Shown: piece after piece, positions 17,558-27,463 of the stretch
Layout: the number at the start of each line of letters is the position of its first letter
Numbering within the stretch: position 1 is the first letter of the stretch
Assembly: GCF_001610875.1 (NCBI RefSeq)
Contig: NZ_CP011272.1
Location: 4,507,988 to 4,571,987, forward strand
Source of the DNA: Pirellula sp. SH-Sr6A
GTDB taxonomy: Bacteria; Planctomycetota; Planctomycetia; Pirellulales; Pirellulaceae
Direction: 5' to 3'
DNA: 64,000 bases
The notes under the pieces: model-generated
What the model was told of the DNA's origin: nothing
Database searches by the model: none
What the model saw: only the letters and a program-made list of their open reading frames with translations
Made by a program: the position numbers and the translations under genes

Positions 17558-20500
17558 TTATCGAGCGTTCGAATGCAGATTCTCGGGAGTCCCCTGAATC
17601 TTCGCATTCTCTTTCGAGTCTGGTTTCTGCTCCAATGTGAGAAGCGCGAACAAATCGGCCAACTCTTGGGGTGTCATCTGGTTTTCCAACCCCTCGGGCA
17701 TCAGCGACTTGGAATCCTGCTTGAACTCATCGATCTCCTCGGTCGCGATGGTTTGCTCTTTCCCTCCCTGCACTTTGACAATGACCCGCTTCTCGGTTCT
17801 CTCGATGAGCAGACCGGTGATGATCTCGTCATCCTTGGTCCGGATGGTCACGCTCTTGTACGCATCGCCGATCACCAAACTCGGATTGAACACACTCACC
17901 AGCAGCTGCTCATAGGAACCGCGTCCATTCGATGTAATGTTCGGTCCTACCTCGTTTCCCCGTCCATGCATGACGTGGCATTGGCCGCAGATGCGATCAT
18001 AGACCAACCACCCCCTGTCGGCGTTCCCTCTCGCGTCCCACCGGAGCGCATTGCCAACACGCTGGATCACCGCCTCGCGCTCTTTCGATGACTCCGTGCT
18101 GACACTTCCCCAAATCTGACCGACAAGCTTCTTGATGGACTCTTGATTGCTGCCTGCTAATAGTCGGATCCGATTTGGGCTCAACAACTCTTTTCGAATC
18201 GCTCCCGATTGGACCGACGCCAAAAACACCTCGGCCGATTCGGAACGCTGACAAAGCCTCTCGGCGATCCCCGACTGAATCGCCCCCTTCATTTTCGGCA
18301 AGCGAGCGACCAAACTCTGGATCTGTTCCACCGAAAGCCTTCGTAACCCCAGATCCAATAGCGTGTCGCGCAAACCGCTATCGACTTCGCGTTGGGACTC
18401 CAGATCCGTAAGAAGCTTCTCCGTCGCAGCCAACAAAATTTTGTCATCGAGCGACGCGGAGACTTGAACAATCTGTTTCTTGAGATCGGGCCGAACATCC
18501 GGATGCACCACGAGCTCCTTCGCCAGCCTCATGACATTCTCATCGCCCAAAATCAATCGAACTTGAAACAAAGCGTTTTGCCAGCCATTCCAGCTCTTCC
18601 ATGCCTTGCCATCCGGGACGCCATACTGGGGATTCGAAGCATTTTCCGAAACCCACTTTTGCAAGATCGCCTTGGTCGCGGTGACGGATAACTCGCCACT
18701 GCGCACCCGATCCAACAATGAGCTGATAACACGTGCCCCAGCCTCTGGATCCTCGTTCGCAACCAAACTCGCGGCTGCCAACACATTCTCGACATGACGC
18801 CGACTGCGCTCATCCTCCAATCGATTGTTGGACTGAGACAGGAGCAGGGAAGCGAAGCGAGGAACGAGCCCATTCCACTCGCGATTCGCGGTGGATTTCT
18901 TCATAGTCGCCAAGATTGTGTCCTGTTCACGAACCAAATCAGGCAGCATGTTTTGCCAAACTACCCTGCTCAGGATCGGATCGGGGTCGCTATGGGACAA
19001 TACCTTCATCTGCTGCGACACATTCCAGGCAGACTCTCCCTGGGCGCGCGCCATCTTGGGACTGGCGATCGCGACCTCCACACGAACGCGGGAATCCGGA
19101 TCCGCGGCCAACTTTTCTAGCGACTGCCTCACACTGGGTGAGTCGATCTTTTGCCGACCAACCGTTCGGACCCCCCAAGCTCTCAATTCGGGCTCGTTGG
19201 CTTGCACGAGCCGCGTTGCCAACGTCTCCGAAATGCGGGTTGAACCGACCAACGCCCAAAGGGAATGAAGCCGGGTCTTCATCGACAGCTTCGCATCGAA
19301 AATGTTTTGTTGCAGTGCGTTCGACGTCTCGGAGCTTATCGCAACGCTTCGCTCTTGCAGCTTCAATTGGGCTCGCTGCCGATTGAAAATGTTGGGATCA
19401 GCCAACAGGGCGACCAACTGAGCATCGCTAAGCTTGTCAAAGTCTTCCACGCGGGGCTTCCGTCGCGATTGATGCACAATGCGATAAAGACGGCCATGCC
19501 CCCGATCCACTCCTTTCGGATCGGCATTCGCATCTTGATAGCAGTGATAGCGGTCATACCAGTCGAGCACATACAAACATCCGTCAGGCCCCACCTTCTG
19601 CGCCACCGGCATGAACCAAACGTCGTTCGCTGTCAGAAAATCGGGTTCCCCCTTACCTTTATATGTCGCTCCAGATCGCTCGATCGAATCACTGTTTAAA
19701 CAGCCACCATGGATGTTCCCCATGTAGAGTTTGTTGTTGAAGGACGCGGGATACGCATCGGTGTCCAAGAATTCGATTCCGCAGTAGGCTGCCATTTGAT
19801 GCTTGTGTTTGACAATCGAATCCGCATAGAACGTGTGCGGTGGATAGGGTCCTCCCTGCCGAAGGTAGTAAGCGCTTTCGGTGAGATGCCACAAGTGATC
19901 GATGACACAGGCGCTAATAAAGGCACTCCCTTCGGAATCGAAGGCGATCCCCCAAGGATTGCTGGTACCTTCGCAAAACAAATCGAACTGACGGGTCTTC
20001 GGATCGATGCGAAACATCGCGCAGGTGAACTCAAACGTCTTGTCCCCTTGAACAACGCGCGATGGGTTGAACACTCCGTTCAGTCCATAAAGGCATCCGT
20101 CGGGTCCCCAAGTGAGCGCATTAGGAAGTTCGTGGGTATCATCCCTCCCAAAGCCTGTCACCACCACTGTCTGTTTGTCGGCGACATCATCTCCATCGGT
20201 ATCCTCTAAAAAGAGAATATCGGGTGCATTGGCGACCCAAACTCCACCATGCCCGACCGCGATCCCCGATGGGATATTCAGTCCTTCGGCAAAGACCTTC
20301 ACCGTCTCTGCGACCCCATCCCCATCTCGATCCTCCAAGATCTTGATGCGGTCCCGTCCAGGTCCTGGTTCACGACGCGGATACTCAAAGCTCTCCGTGA
20401 CGTAGATGCGCCCGCGATCGTCGAACGCCATCGCGACCGGATTCATAATCGCCGGCTCAGAAGCGACCAACTCCACATGGAATCCCTCTGGAACCTGCAT

Positions 20501-20635
20501 TGCGGCGATCGCTTCGACAGGAGACTTGGGCGGCCCGGGAGGAGCCGATTGCTTTCGCGGAATGAAGTCTTGGCCGTTCGAAGTCGCAGCGGTCGCAGCT
20601 GCCAAAAGCAGCGCAGCAAATCTCAATCGTTGCAC
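17558..20635 (-). CDS. PVC-type membrane-bound dehydrogenase with C-terminal haem c motif
   Basis: A 1025-residue exported protein typical of Planctomycetes and Verrucomicrobia. Signal peptide at 1-21. Residues 45-400 form a beta-propeller of the glucose/sorbosone dehydrogenase type: VPEGFHVELVASEP, AFDDRGRIYVTE, DRDGDGVAE, IPSGIAVGHGGVWVANAPD, LYGLNGVF and WGIAFDSEG. The middle (about 400-800) is helical and HEAT-like, with many short Leu-rich repeats. The C-terminal domain holds one haem-attachment site, CGQCH, near residue 885, and the usual GPNITSNGRG and NPSLVIGDAYKSVTIRTKD segments. The substrate is unknown; such proteins are thought to oxidise sugars or sugar derivatives in the periplasm. 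Confidence 0.92.
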   Translation of the reverse strand: MQRLRFAALLLAAATAATSNGQDFIPRKQSAPPGPPKSPVEAIAAMQVPEGFHVELVASEPAIMNPVAMAFDDRGRIYVTESFEYPRREPGPGRDRIKILEDRDGDGVAETVKVFAEGLNIPSGIAVGHGGVWVANAPDILFLEDTDGDDVADKQTVVVTGFGRDDTHELPNALTWGPDGCLYGLNGVFNPSRVVQGDKTFEFTCAMFRIDPKTRQFDLFCEGTSNPWGIAFDSEGSAFISACVIDHLWHLTESAYYLRQGGPYPPHTFYADSIVKHKHQMAAYCGIEFLDTDAYPASFNNKLYMGNIHGGCLNSDSIERSGATYKGKGEPDFLTANDVWFMPVAQKVGPDGCLYVLDWYDRYHCYQDANADPKGVDRGHGRLYRIVHQSRRKPRVEDFDKLSDAQLVALLADPNIFNRQRAQLKLQERSVAISSETSNALQQNIFDAKLSMKTRLHSLWALVGSTRISETLATRLVQANEPELRAWGVRTVGRQKIDSPSVRQSLEKLAADPDSRVRVEVAIASPKMARAQGESAWNVSQQMKVLSHSDPDPILSRVVWQNMLPDLVREQDTILATMKKSTANREWNGLVPRFASLLLSQSNNRLEDERSRRHVENVLAAASLVANEDPEAGARVISSLLDRVRSGELSVTATKAILQKWVSENASNPQYGVPDGKAWKSWNGWQNALFQVRLILGDENVMRLAKELVVHPDVRPDLKKQIVQVSASLDDKILLAATEKLLTDLESQREVDSGLRDTLLDLGLRRLSVEQIQSLVARLPKMKGAIQSGIAERLCQRSESAEVFLASVQSGAIRKELLSPNRIRLLAGSNQESIKKLVGQIWGSVSTESSKEREAVIQRVGNALRWDARGNADRGWLVYDRICGQCHVMHGRGNEVGPNITSNGRGSYEQLLVSVFNPSLVIGDAYKSVTIRTKDDEIITGLLIERTEKRVIVKVQGGKEQTIATEEIDEFKQDSKSLMPEGLENQMTPQELADLFALLTLEQKPDSKENAKIQGTPENLHSNAR

Positions 20636-20761
20636 GTCAAAGAAACCTTGTTGGGAGGGAATATTGGGAGGAAAATCGATGGGGTCCGATCTCTCTCGCT
20701 CCGGAGAGTAGACCTGCGAGTATTCTACACCATCGAGTTGCCTTATGCCCCCACCGTCGGT

Positions 20762-21706
20762 TTACGGCCGGGCTAACGCGGCCCGATCATCTTCTCCAAG
20801 CTCGAATGAAAGCGCATCGACCAGTTCGCAAACCTGCTGCTCGTTTCGCATTCCCACAATAGCACCCGTCACGGCAGGATGACTGAGCACGTAAGCGATC
20901 GCGATCACACCGGGATGCTTTCCAAGCTTCGTCGCCAGCGCTGTCACGCGTTCTTCCAATTCCAAATTCTTGGTGAGGAGCGGCTCTTGAAAAAATGCAC
21001 TGCGACGGCGCCAATCGTCTTCAGGAAGGTTCTCAATGCGCTGGCGAGTCATTGCACCGGTCAACATGCCCGATCCCATAGGCGAATAAGCAATCACGCC
21101 GATGCCATGCTCCTGCGTGTAGGGAAGAATCTCCTTTTCCACCTCCGGCCGGACCAAGGAGTAGGGGGGTTGGAGAGAGGTAATGGGTCCGATCGGAGCA
21201 ATCCGTTCCATCTGCTCCACGTTGAAGTTCGAAACACCGATCCATCGCACCTTCCCCTCCTTTTGGAGAGCCACCAGCGTCTCCCAGCCTTGCTCGATAT
21301 CCGATTCCGGTTCAGGCCAATGAATCTGATACAAATCGATCACATCGACATCCAATCGTCGCAAACTCGCCTCGCATTCGCGGCGAATGGAGGTCGGCTC
21401 TAGCGATTTGACAATCTGACGATTTTCGTCCCAGGCCCTCTCGCATTTGGTGAATACGTAAGGTTTGGCTCCCCCCCAAGAACGGATCGCTTCAGCAACG
21501 ACTTCTTCAGAATGCCCCAACCCGTAAACAGCGGCGGTATCAATCCAATTCACCCCCGCATCCAACGCCGCATGGATCGCACGAATCGAATCGCTATCGT
21601 CCTGCTGGCTCCACGAAAAGGACCAACCCGCCCCTCCCATCGCCCAAGCTCCAACCCCAATGGGTGAAATCTCTAAATCCGATTGGCCTAATCGTCTGGT
21701 TCGCAT
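20762..21706 (-). CDS. Aldo/keto reductase
   Basis: A 314-residue NADPH-dependent oxidoreductase with the (beta/alpha)8 AKR pattern. Visible are the N-terminal LGQSDLEISPIGVGAWAMGG, the catalytic Asp/Tyr segment NWIDTAAVYGLGHSEEVV, a Lys in YVFTKCE, the His-containing VDVIDLYQIHWPEPE, and the nucleotide-binding C-terminal stretch VTGAIVGMRNEQQV. Length is normal for the family. The start at 21706 follows an upstream region of about 215 bp shared with the divergent CorA-like gene. The substrate is not predictable. Confidence 0.92.
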   Translation of the reverse strand: MRTRRLGQSDLEISPIGVGAWAMGGAGWSFSWSQQDDSDSIRAIHAALDAGVNWIDTAAVYGLGHSEEVVAEAIRSWGGAKPYVFTKCERAWDENRQIVKSLEPTSIRRECEASLRRLDVDVIDLYQIHWPEPESDIEQGWETLVALQKEGKVRWIGVSNFNVEQMERIAPIGPITSLQPPYSLVRPEVEKEILPYTQEHGIGVIAYSPMGSGMLTGAMTRQRIENLPEDDWRRRSAFFQEPLLTKNLELEERVTALATKLGKHPGVIAIAYVLSHPAVTGAIVGMRNEQQVCELVDALSFELGEDDRAALARP

Positions 21707-21924
21707 CGATCTTCTAAAGTGGGGTAAGTGGAATATTCATCGTCCCGCAGCATGTTCGCAACCTAACGCGATGCTGCGAAGTATATCCGATCTCCCATAA
21801 CGGAATCCCACATCGCGCGCCCTAGGGGAGTTAAAATGAAGCCTGATATCCGCAAAGGCGCACCTCAGGTCTTGAGGTTCTAGTCCCCTCGCTGTCGTGC
21901 GCGAGTCGCTTTCGTGAGCACACT

Positions 21925-22668
21925 ATGCAGCATTCACCCTTGATCCCCCCCAACTGGAATTCCTTGCCCGAGGAATTCCGATCCCGGCTCGGTACATCGG
22001 TCGGACGACAACGGGCCATGTTTACCGACTCCCACCTCCTCATTGTCGCGCACCATGTTCCCGAAGCGGATGAGACGACGCGAAAAGGAATTCTCTTCTG
22101 GCTAGACCCCTCAGGCGAATGGCGAGCGAGCAATGGCGACCCGGGCAAAGCCGCCCTGCAAATGCACTTGGATCGATTCTCGAAGAAGCTCGATCATTAC
22201 GAACACGAAGAAGCGATCGCTCGGAAGGCCGACGATTACCTTCCCATCCTGGATGGCCTAGCGCCCTTGATGCGGACCACGAAGAATCTACTCGCCACAC
22301 TCGAGGAGGCCCGCAAGGCCTTTCCTAACGTTAGGGCTCTGATCGATTACCGCGACCGTGCCTACGATCTTGCGAGGCAAGCGGAGTTGCTCTACGAGGA
22401 CGCTAAGAACTCGATGGACGTAGCCATCATCCGCCGCGCGGACGAGCAAGCTGCCGCGACGCACCAGATGATGGTCGCCTCCCACCGCTTCAACATGCTC
22501 GCCGCCATCTTCTTCCCCTTTGCGACCCTCGGCTCGATCTTCGGTACAACATTGACGGATAATTGGAGCTGGTCCCAATCTCCTTTAGGCTTCACCGTGT
22601 TTCTTCTCGGCGGAGCGATCCTGGGTAGCGTCCTGATCCAATTTGTTGCACGCCCTCGAACGCCGTAA
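21925..22668 (+). CDS. CorA-like two-pass membrane protein without the GMN signature
   Basis: A 247-residue protein. The first 190 residues are soluble and mostly helical (long helices around LDRFSKKLDHYEHEEAIARK and YRDRAYDLARQAELLYEDAK). The C-terminus has two adjacent transmembrane segments, about 190-208 (FNMLAAIFFPFATLGSIFG) and 220-241. This layout is that of CorA/ZntB Mg/Zn channels, including the loop after TM1. However, the selectivity motif GMN is replaced by GTT, and the soluble domain is shorter than CorA's. It may be a structural relative without magnesium selectivity. It is divergent from the aldo/keto reductase. Confidence 0.65.
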   Translation: MQHSPLIPPNWNSLPEEFRSRLGTSVGRQRAMFTDSHLLIVAHHVPEADETTRKGILFWLDPSGEWRASNGDPGKAALQMHLDRFSKKLDHYEHEEAIARKADDYLPILDGLAPLMRTTKNLLATLEEARKAFPNVRALIDYRDRAYDLARQAELLYEDAKNSMDVAIIRRADEQAAATHQMMVASHRFNMLAAIFFPFATLGSIFGTTLTDNWSWSQSPLGFTVFLLGGAILGSVLIQFVARPRTP

Positions 22669-22696
22669 CTCAAATCCTCCCCTTCCTCCCATTTCC

Positions 22697-24136
22697 ATGC
22701 CAAGCTTCTCCTGCCTCGCTCGCTGTTTTCTCCCCCTCTCGCGAACTACCGCGTACCTTGTCGGTATACTCGCGATGGCATGTCCTTCGTTGGGAGAAGC
22801 TCAAGCACCCAACGAAATCGAACAGCGCGCAGCACGTATCTTGCAATCGAAATGTTTTGCGTGCCACAACGAAGACTCGTCCGAAGGAGGGTACAGCCTG
22901 CACAACGGGCATACTCTCTATCGACCAGGGGATTCCGAAGCGGCGCCGATCGTCGACGGTTCGGCGGAAAGAAGTGAACTTTGGAAAAGAGTCTCCTCCG
23001 AAGATAGCTCGATTCGAATGCCCAGCGAAGGGGAACCTCTCTCGGCTGAGGAACAATCTATTCTCCGCCAATGGATCGATGGTTCCCCGGCCTGGCGCCT
23101 CGCCAAAGACCAACGATTGATCGAACGCGCATCCCCCGACAGGCTGCTCACCCTCGATTCCGCCCCTCCCCAACATTCGACCTATGGCAATCGAACACCT
23201 CCCTTCCTCGGTGTTTTCAGCGAGAACCGAAAAAAACTCTATGTCGCCGGTTGGGGGGAACTGCTGGTTTGGAACACCAGCGACGGAAACCTGGAAGCCC
23301 GCTGGTCGGGCTTTGAGAAACGGTTCGCTGCGATCGACTTGTCCACCGACGAACGTTGGCTCGCGGTCTCCTCGGGCCAACCTGGCATCTCCGGCACGGT
23401 TCATCTCATCGACTTGGAGAATCCGAAACATGCGATTCGCGTGTGGACCGCTTCGGACCTTCCACCTGCCCTTCGGTTTTCTCCCTCCAACCGTGCGTTG
23501 GCGATCGGCTCGATGACCGGTCAAGTCGCGATTGTCGCTGTCGACACCCAAGAGATTGTTAAAGAAGAATTGGCGCACGCAGACCAAGTTCTCGCGTTGG
23601 AGTGGAATACCGATGGTTCGCGATGGATGAGCGGGTCGAGAGATCGCACGGCGCGCGTATCGGAATATGCGTCCGGAGAACTCAAGGTGGCGTTAGGAGG
23701 ACATGAGCGGAGTGTTTGCGGAGTCGGTTTCAGCTCCCTCGGCCCGATCACGAGGGACGAAACGGGCTCGCTCCGACTATGGTCCAACGACGATTCAGGA
23801 CGAGTACTCACCAAGCGGAGCGACCTGCCTCCCAAACTGCAGTCCATCGCTGTCGCAAACGATCGCATTCTCTGGCTCAACGCCTCAAAATTGATGTCCG
23901 CGGCTCCCACAAAATCGGTAGTCGAGGAGCCGGAAAAGGACGACAAGGGTACCCCCAAAAAGAAAACCAACTTCGCGTTGCAAAAGAAGGAATTGCAGGA
24001 CTTGCGCCCAGAGACAGCAAGCGTTCATTGGCTGAACCGCTCCGGCTGGATCGGCATCCAAACAACCGATCGTCGCTTCTTTCTCCATAAGATCGAGGCG
24101 TCTGACGAAATGTCGCCGATGACTCTTTACCCGTGA
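22697..24136 (+). CDS. Planctomycete cytochrome c / WD40 protein
   Basis: A 479-residue exported protein: signal peptide in the first 36 residues, then a planctomycete cytochrome-c-like domain with haem motif CFACH (53-57), SSEGGYSLHNGHTLY and the closing segment SAEEQSILRQWIDGSPAW. The rest is a beta-propeller with WD40-type repeats, for example VLALEWNTDGSRWMSGSRDR and VCGVGFSSLG. A Lys/Glu-rich insertion (EEPEKDDKGTPKKK) lies near residue 410. The start at 22697 is chosen because the signal peptide begins there; codons further upstream overlap the preceding gene. The family usually sits beside DUF1501/DUF1549 genes, which are absent here. Function unknown. Confidence 0.85.
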   Translation: MPSFSCLARCFLPLSRTTAYLVGILAMACPSLGEAQAPNEIEQRAARILQSKCFACHNEDSSEGGYSLHNGHTLYRPGDSEAAPIVDGSAERSELWKRVSSEDSSIRMPSEGEPLSAEEQSILRQWIDGSPAWRLAKDQRLIERASPDRLLTLDSAPPQHSTYGNRTPPFLGVFSENRKKLYVAGWGELLVWNTSDGNLEARWSGFEKRFAAIDLSTDERWLAVSSGQPGISGTVHLIDLENPKHAIRVWTASDLPPALRFSPSNRALAIGSMTGQVAIVAVDTQEIVKEELAHADQVLALEWNTDGSRWMSGSRDRTARVSEYASGELKVALGGHERSVCGVGFSSLGPITRDETGSLRLWSNDDSGRVLTKRSDLPPKLQSIAVANDRILWLNASKLMSAAPTKSVVEEPEKDDKGTPKKKTNFALQKKELQDLRPETASVHWLNRSGWIGIQTTDRRFFLHKIEASDEMSPMTLYP

Positions 24137-24165
24137 CCCTTCTGACCGCTTAGCACATAAGGGTC
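24135..24165. terminator. Hairpin between convergent genes
   Basis: GACCCTT (24135-24141) pairs with AAGGGTC (24159-24165) right at the stop codon of the WD40 protein gene, facing the convergent photolyase fusion. There is no clear T run, so efficiency is doubtful. Confidence 0.4.
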
Positions 24166-24188
24166 GCTCGGAGATCGATTCATTCGAT

Positions 24189-26720
24189 TCAAAACAGCTC
24201 TAGTTGCTGCGGTGCATCGATTTGCAATGACGGGGATGATGAAGAAGCGAAAATGTCGGTAGCGACCGTGCCCATCACACGCCCCGCGAGCGCCATTCCG
24301 GATAAAAGCGCTCCTTCAATATTGGGGGTTTGAAACCAATCCCCGCACGCACCAATACGATGTTGCGAATCCCAAAAGCAAGGTGTATCGCTGATTCCCT
24401 GTTCAACTGCGGCGTAGAGCCATCGGTGGGCTTGGCGGAAGAACGGCTCTGGCGGCGTGATGGGGAACAATCGATATAATTCCTGCATCAACACTTCGCA
24501 GACAGTATCTCGATCGAGTGCAAGATGCTCAGCCGCCCAGTCACTGCTGGTTTGAAGGACCCAGCAATCCAGCTCGCTCGGACGGTTCGGCTTGCTCGAA
24601 TCGCGAGCGATCCAAGCGATAGGGGACTCTTTGACAAAGGCGCCATCAAATGGAAGCCCCCACTTGGTTCCAAAGGCGACCATCAAGGTCCAGCAGGGCC
24701 GGTGGTTCGCCTGTTGCAGTTTCTTTGCGGAATCTAGATGGCTCGGCACGAGCTGCAAGGTCTGATGGGCAGGGCAGTTCAAAAGCACCGAATCAAACGT
24801 CTCGCTCTCAAACCGCTCCTCTTCGATCATTGCCAAACTTATTTGACCCGCCAAACGATAGGCTCCCGGTTCCCCGTCGATGCGATCGACGCGCCGTTGG
24901 TATTGGACCTTCAGATCCTTCGACAAGTGCTTGCCCATCGCATTCATACCTGGAATCCATACCATTCGGTGGGCATTGGATTTTTCTGCTGCGATCGCGC
25001 CATCTCGCCACTCGACGATCCGACCTGTCCATACTCCAGCCAGTCCCATTTCGATCCAACTGCAAACGTACTTGGCAACGCGGGAGTCTTTGCAGGTGAA
25101 GTACTGGGCGCCGTGATCGAACTGCAACATCTGCTCCAGACGTCGCGTCGAAGCCCTGCCTCCCGCCCCTCGTGATTTATCAAAGACGGTAACATCCCAA
25201 CCATGGTCGCTCAGAATCCTCGCGGCCATCAATCCACCTAACCCAGCCCCGACTACCGCAATCCGCGGAACCGCCCCCATTCGGAATCGATCGATTTGCG
25301 ACTCGTATTTTGGAAGGTCCATCCGCTGGGCATGCTCCGAGGTCGGCCTCGTGCGGACGGTCCCAAGGACGGGCTGAGGAGGATGAAATGGGCGATCGAA
25401 TTGCCCCAGGCACCAAAGGATTCCACCATAGGATGCAGGATCCCGACCGTCTAACGCATAACGATGGTTTAGATCGATCAATTGACGCAGCGCATCACCC
25501 GCATTTCGGGTCCAGTGAGGAATCGCTTTGCCCCACGTCATCCGTACGTTGTTATGCAACTCTCCATGTTTGACCAAACTGCGCTGGCATGCATTCCAAA
25601 GCCGATCCGATGTCTTGCCTCGCGCGAGATCCTCCCATGCGTACAATTCGTCTCGACGGTCTGCTTCGTGCTCCGTCAGAGTTTGAGTCGCCCAAGCCGG
25701 AAGTGTGTCCAACGTGTTGTAATCGTCGCGATAGAAACAATATCCGTAAGCCATCTCACGCCATATCAACAACTCTTCAAGATACTTTTCCGCATTCCTA
25801 TGATGCGCTTCGCGAGCCAATCGCATCGGAGAAACCATCCCATAGTGCAAATACGCGGACATGCGACTGGCAACTTCTGACGTTGGGTCATTCCTCTGTT
25901 TTGCATACTTGGAAAGCTTCGTACGACAGAAATGTTCCCACCTCGCATACCCTGCAGTTGTCCCACCCGGAGTGTCGAAGACGGGCCCGATACTGTGGTC
26001 GATTTCACATTGAGAAACGAGTTCTGCTAGATCGATGCACTGAGGATCGATGGGCACAAAAGGAAGCTCCCCATCCCATGGCGAGGGCTGGGCATCGCAA
26101 CCAGGCCAAGGTGCACCGACTCGTTCCTTGTACCATTTGCGAGTGGCGTCTTTGTAAGCAAAGGCGCGGTCGTAGGCCCTCCCTAACTTTTGCAGGGGCA
26201 CCACGCAAGACGCATCCACAGTCAAAATGGGAGTCGCCGATGTGCCTCGCAGTCGCTCCAACCAAACGTCTGTCGGCTCACCCGGGAATTCGTCCGTAAC
26301 GAGGATCTTGGCCATGGCAGTGATTCGCTTCAGTGCCGGAATCCGATATTCACGTCGATCGACATGCAACACGTGACGAATCCCCAGTTTGCCATACTTC
26401 TGAGCGAGATCCACTGCCCCTTGTAAACTGAACCAATGATGCCGATCCGATGCGAATCGATAGTTCTCGCTCACCCCTTGGTAAACCAGCAGAGGTGCAT
26501 CCAACGAAATGGCAATATGTCGCGCAGCGTCCAATGCCGGATTTTCATCGGTTCGCAATGCATGGTGTGTCCAATAGACCACCGGCGCGGTCGACGACGA
26601 TCTTGGGTCCAAACTCCCATCGTCTGATTCACGGCCTAAGCTGTACCACCGAGCTCGTTCCAAAAGATGGGGAGGAAGCGAGGCCAGGATCTCCTGGAGT
26701 GCGTTCGATCGATTGAGCAT
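24189..26720 (-). CDS. Class II DNA photolyase fused to a renalase-like FAD oxidoreductase
   Basis: One 843-residue frame with two FAD domains. Residues 47-460 are a class II cyclobutane pyrimidine dimer photolyase: an N-terminal antenna domain (VVYWTHHALRTDENPAL), then LHYGMVSPMRLA, the class II signature EELLIWREMAYGYCFY, NNVRMTWGKAIPHWT and LDGRDPASYGGILWCLGQFDRPF. Residues 486-843 begin with a second nucleotide fold, IAVVGAGLGGLMAARIL (GxGxxG at 491-496), followed by VFDKSRGAGGRASTRR, FDHGAQYFT and the C-terminal GDWFQTPNIEGALLSGMALAGRV, which is the layout of renalase-like NAD(P)/FAD oxidoreductases. No stop or frameshift separates them. The short linker (460-485) suggests a genuine fusion. 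The partner domain's substrate is unknown. Confidence 0.9.
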   Translation of the reverse strand: MLNRSNALQEILASLPPHLLERARWYSLGRESDDGSLDPRSSSTAPVVYWTHHALRTDENPALDAARHIAISLDAPLLVYQGVSENYRFASDRHHWFSLQGAVDLAQKYGKLGIRHVLHVDRREYRIPALKRITAMAKILVTDEFPGEPTDVWLERLRGTSATPILTVDASCVVPLQKLGRAYDRAFAYKDATRKWYKERVGAPWPGCDAQPSPWDGELPFVPIDPQCIDLAELVSQCEIDHSIGPVFDTPGGTTAGYARWEHFCRTKLSKYAKQRNDPTSEVASRMSAYLHYGMVSPMRLAREAHHRNAEKYLEELLIWREMAYGYCFYRDDYNTLDTLPAWATQTLTEHEADRRDELYAWEDLARGKTSDRLWNACQRSLVKHGELHNNVRMTWGKAIPHWTRNAGDALRQLIDLNHRYALDGRDPASYGGILWCLGQFDRPFHPPQPVLGTVRTRPTSEHAQRMDLPKYESQIDRFRMGAVPRIAVVGAGLGGLMAARILSDHGWDVTVFDKSRGAGGRASTRRLEQMLQFDHGAQYFTCKDSRVAKYVCSWIEMGLAGVWTGRIVEWRDGAIAAEKSNAHRMVWIPGMNAMGKHLSKDLKVQYQRRVDRIDGEPGAYRLAGQISLAMIEEERFESETFDSVLLNCPAHQTLQLVPSHLDSAKKLQQANHRPCWTLMVAFGTKWGLPFDGAFVKESPIAWIARDSSKPNRPSELDCWVLQTSSDWAAEHLALDRDTVCEVLMQELYRLFPITPPEPFFRQAHRWLYAAVEQGISDTPCFWDSQHRIGACGDWFQTPNIEGALLSGMALAGRVMGTVATDIFASSSSPSLQIDAPQQLELF

Positions 26721-26889
26721 GTCAGGGAGTCTGGGAAGGGATCAAACGAGCCCAACGCCGATGCACAACCGTTGTGAATCCGGAATCTGAGCCAAACGGG
26801 GCCTGGCATCTACGGAATGAAGCAGACGTCGGGAGTATAGACAGGCGTCAAGCCGATGGAGGCGTCCAAGTTGGCATCCCACCCTGTTG

Positions 26890-27333
26890 CTATTTGGATC
26901 GCTGCAATTGAAACAACTCGTACATCGGTTCAGATAGCTGGGAGGCACTCGCCTTGGTCATTTCTTCGCTCAAGATCTGATCGAGCTGCCCCTGGAAAAT
27001 CTTCTCGGCTCGCCCTCCGTTGAAGTATGCGGAGCCTTCCTGGGACGACCGGAGCGAAGAGATCATTTGGGAAAACAGCGTCTGTCCCACGAAATTTTGA
27101 AACGCTTCTTTCAAATCTTCTCCCTGCTTTTCCCCCATTCCTCCCAGCTCAATCTCACCCGATGCGGATGGAAATGCCGGAGCTGGACTCTCGGATTGGC
27201 TTTGTCGCAGTGCATCGGCAAAGCTCCCGTCGTGAAGATTTTCCCCTCGCGATACGAGTGCATCGGTTCCGGTGCCGCGCGCCATCGTACCGGACAAGGA
27301 ATCTAGCTTCGTTATACCGATCGATTCTGCCAT
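26890..27333 (-). CDS. FlgJ-type flagellar rod-binding domain protein
   Basis: A 147-residue protein matching the N-terminal rod-binding domain of FlgJ: LKEAFQNFVGQTLFSQMISSLR, then AYFNGGRAEKIFQGQLDQIL and a helix EEMTKASASQLSEPMYE. It lacks the C-terminal muramidase domain of enterobacterial FlgJ, as in many other phyla, so it would help rod assembly rather than digest peptidoglycan. The first 75 residues are polar and low in complexity. It lies 130 bp downstream of flgI in the same direction, the classical flgI-flgJ order. Confidence 0.83.
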   Translation of the reverse strand: MAESIGITKLDSLSGTMARGTGTDALVSRGENLHDGSFADALRQSQSESPAPAFPSASGEIELGGMGEKQGEDLKEAFQNFVGQTLFSQMISSLRSSQEGSAYFNGGRAEKIFQGQLDQILSEEMTKASASQLSEPMYELFQLQRSK

Positions 27334-27463
27334 GGGATGATTTCCTAAATTTCTAAGTTGGGCGACCTGGCAATGTTGGCGAGTTGGCGATGGAGCGCCA
27401 CCTGCCCAAGAGCCCGTTGCGACAGTCGCCCCATGGCACGGGGTGCCGTGCGGACAGGACGCG

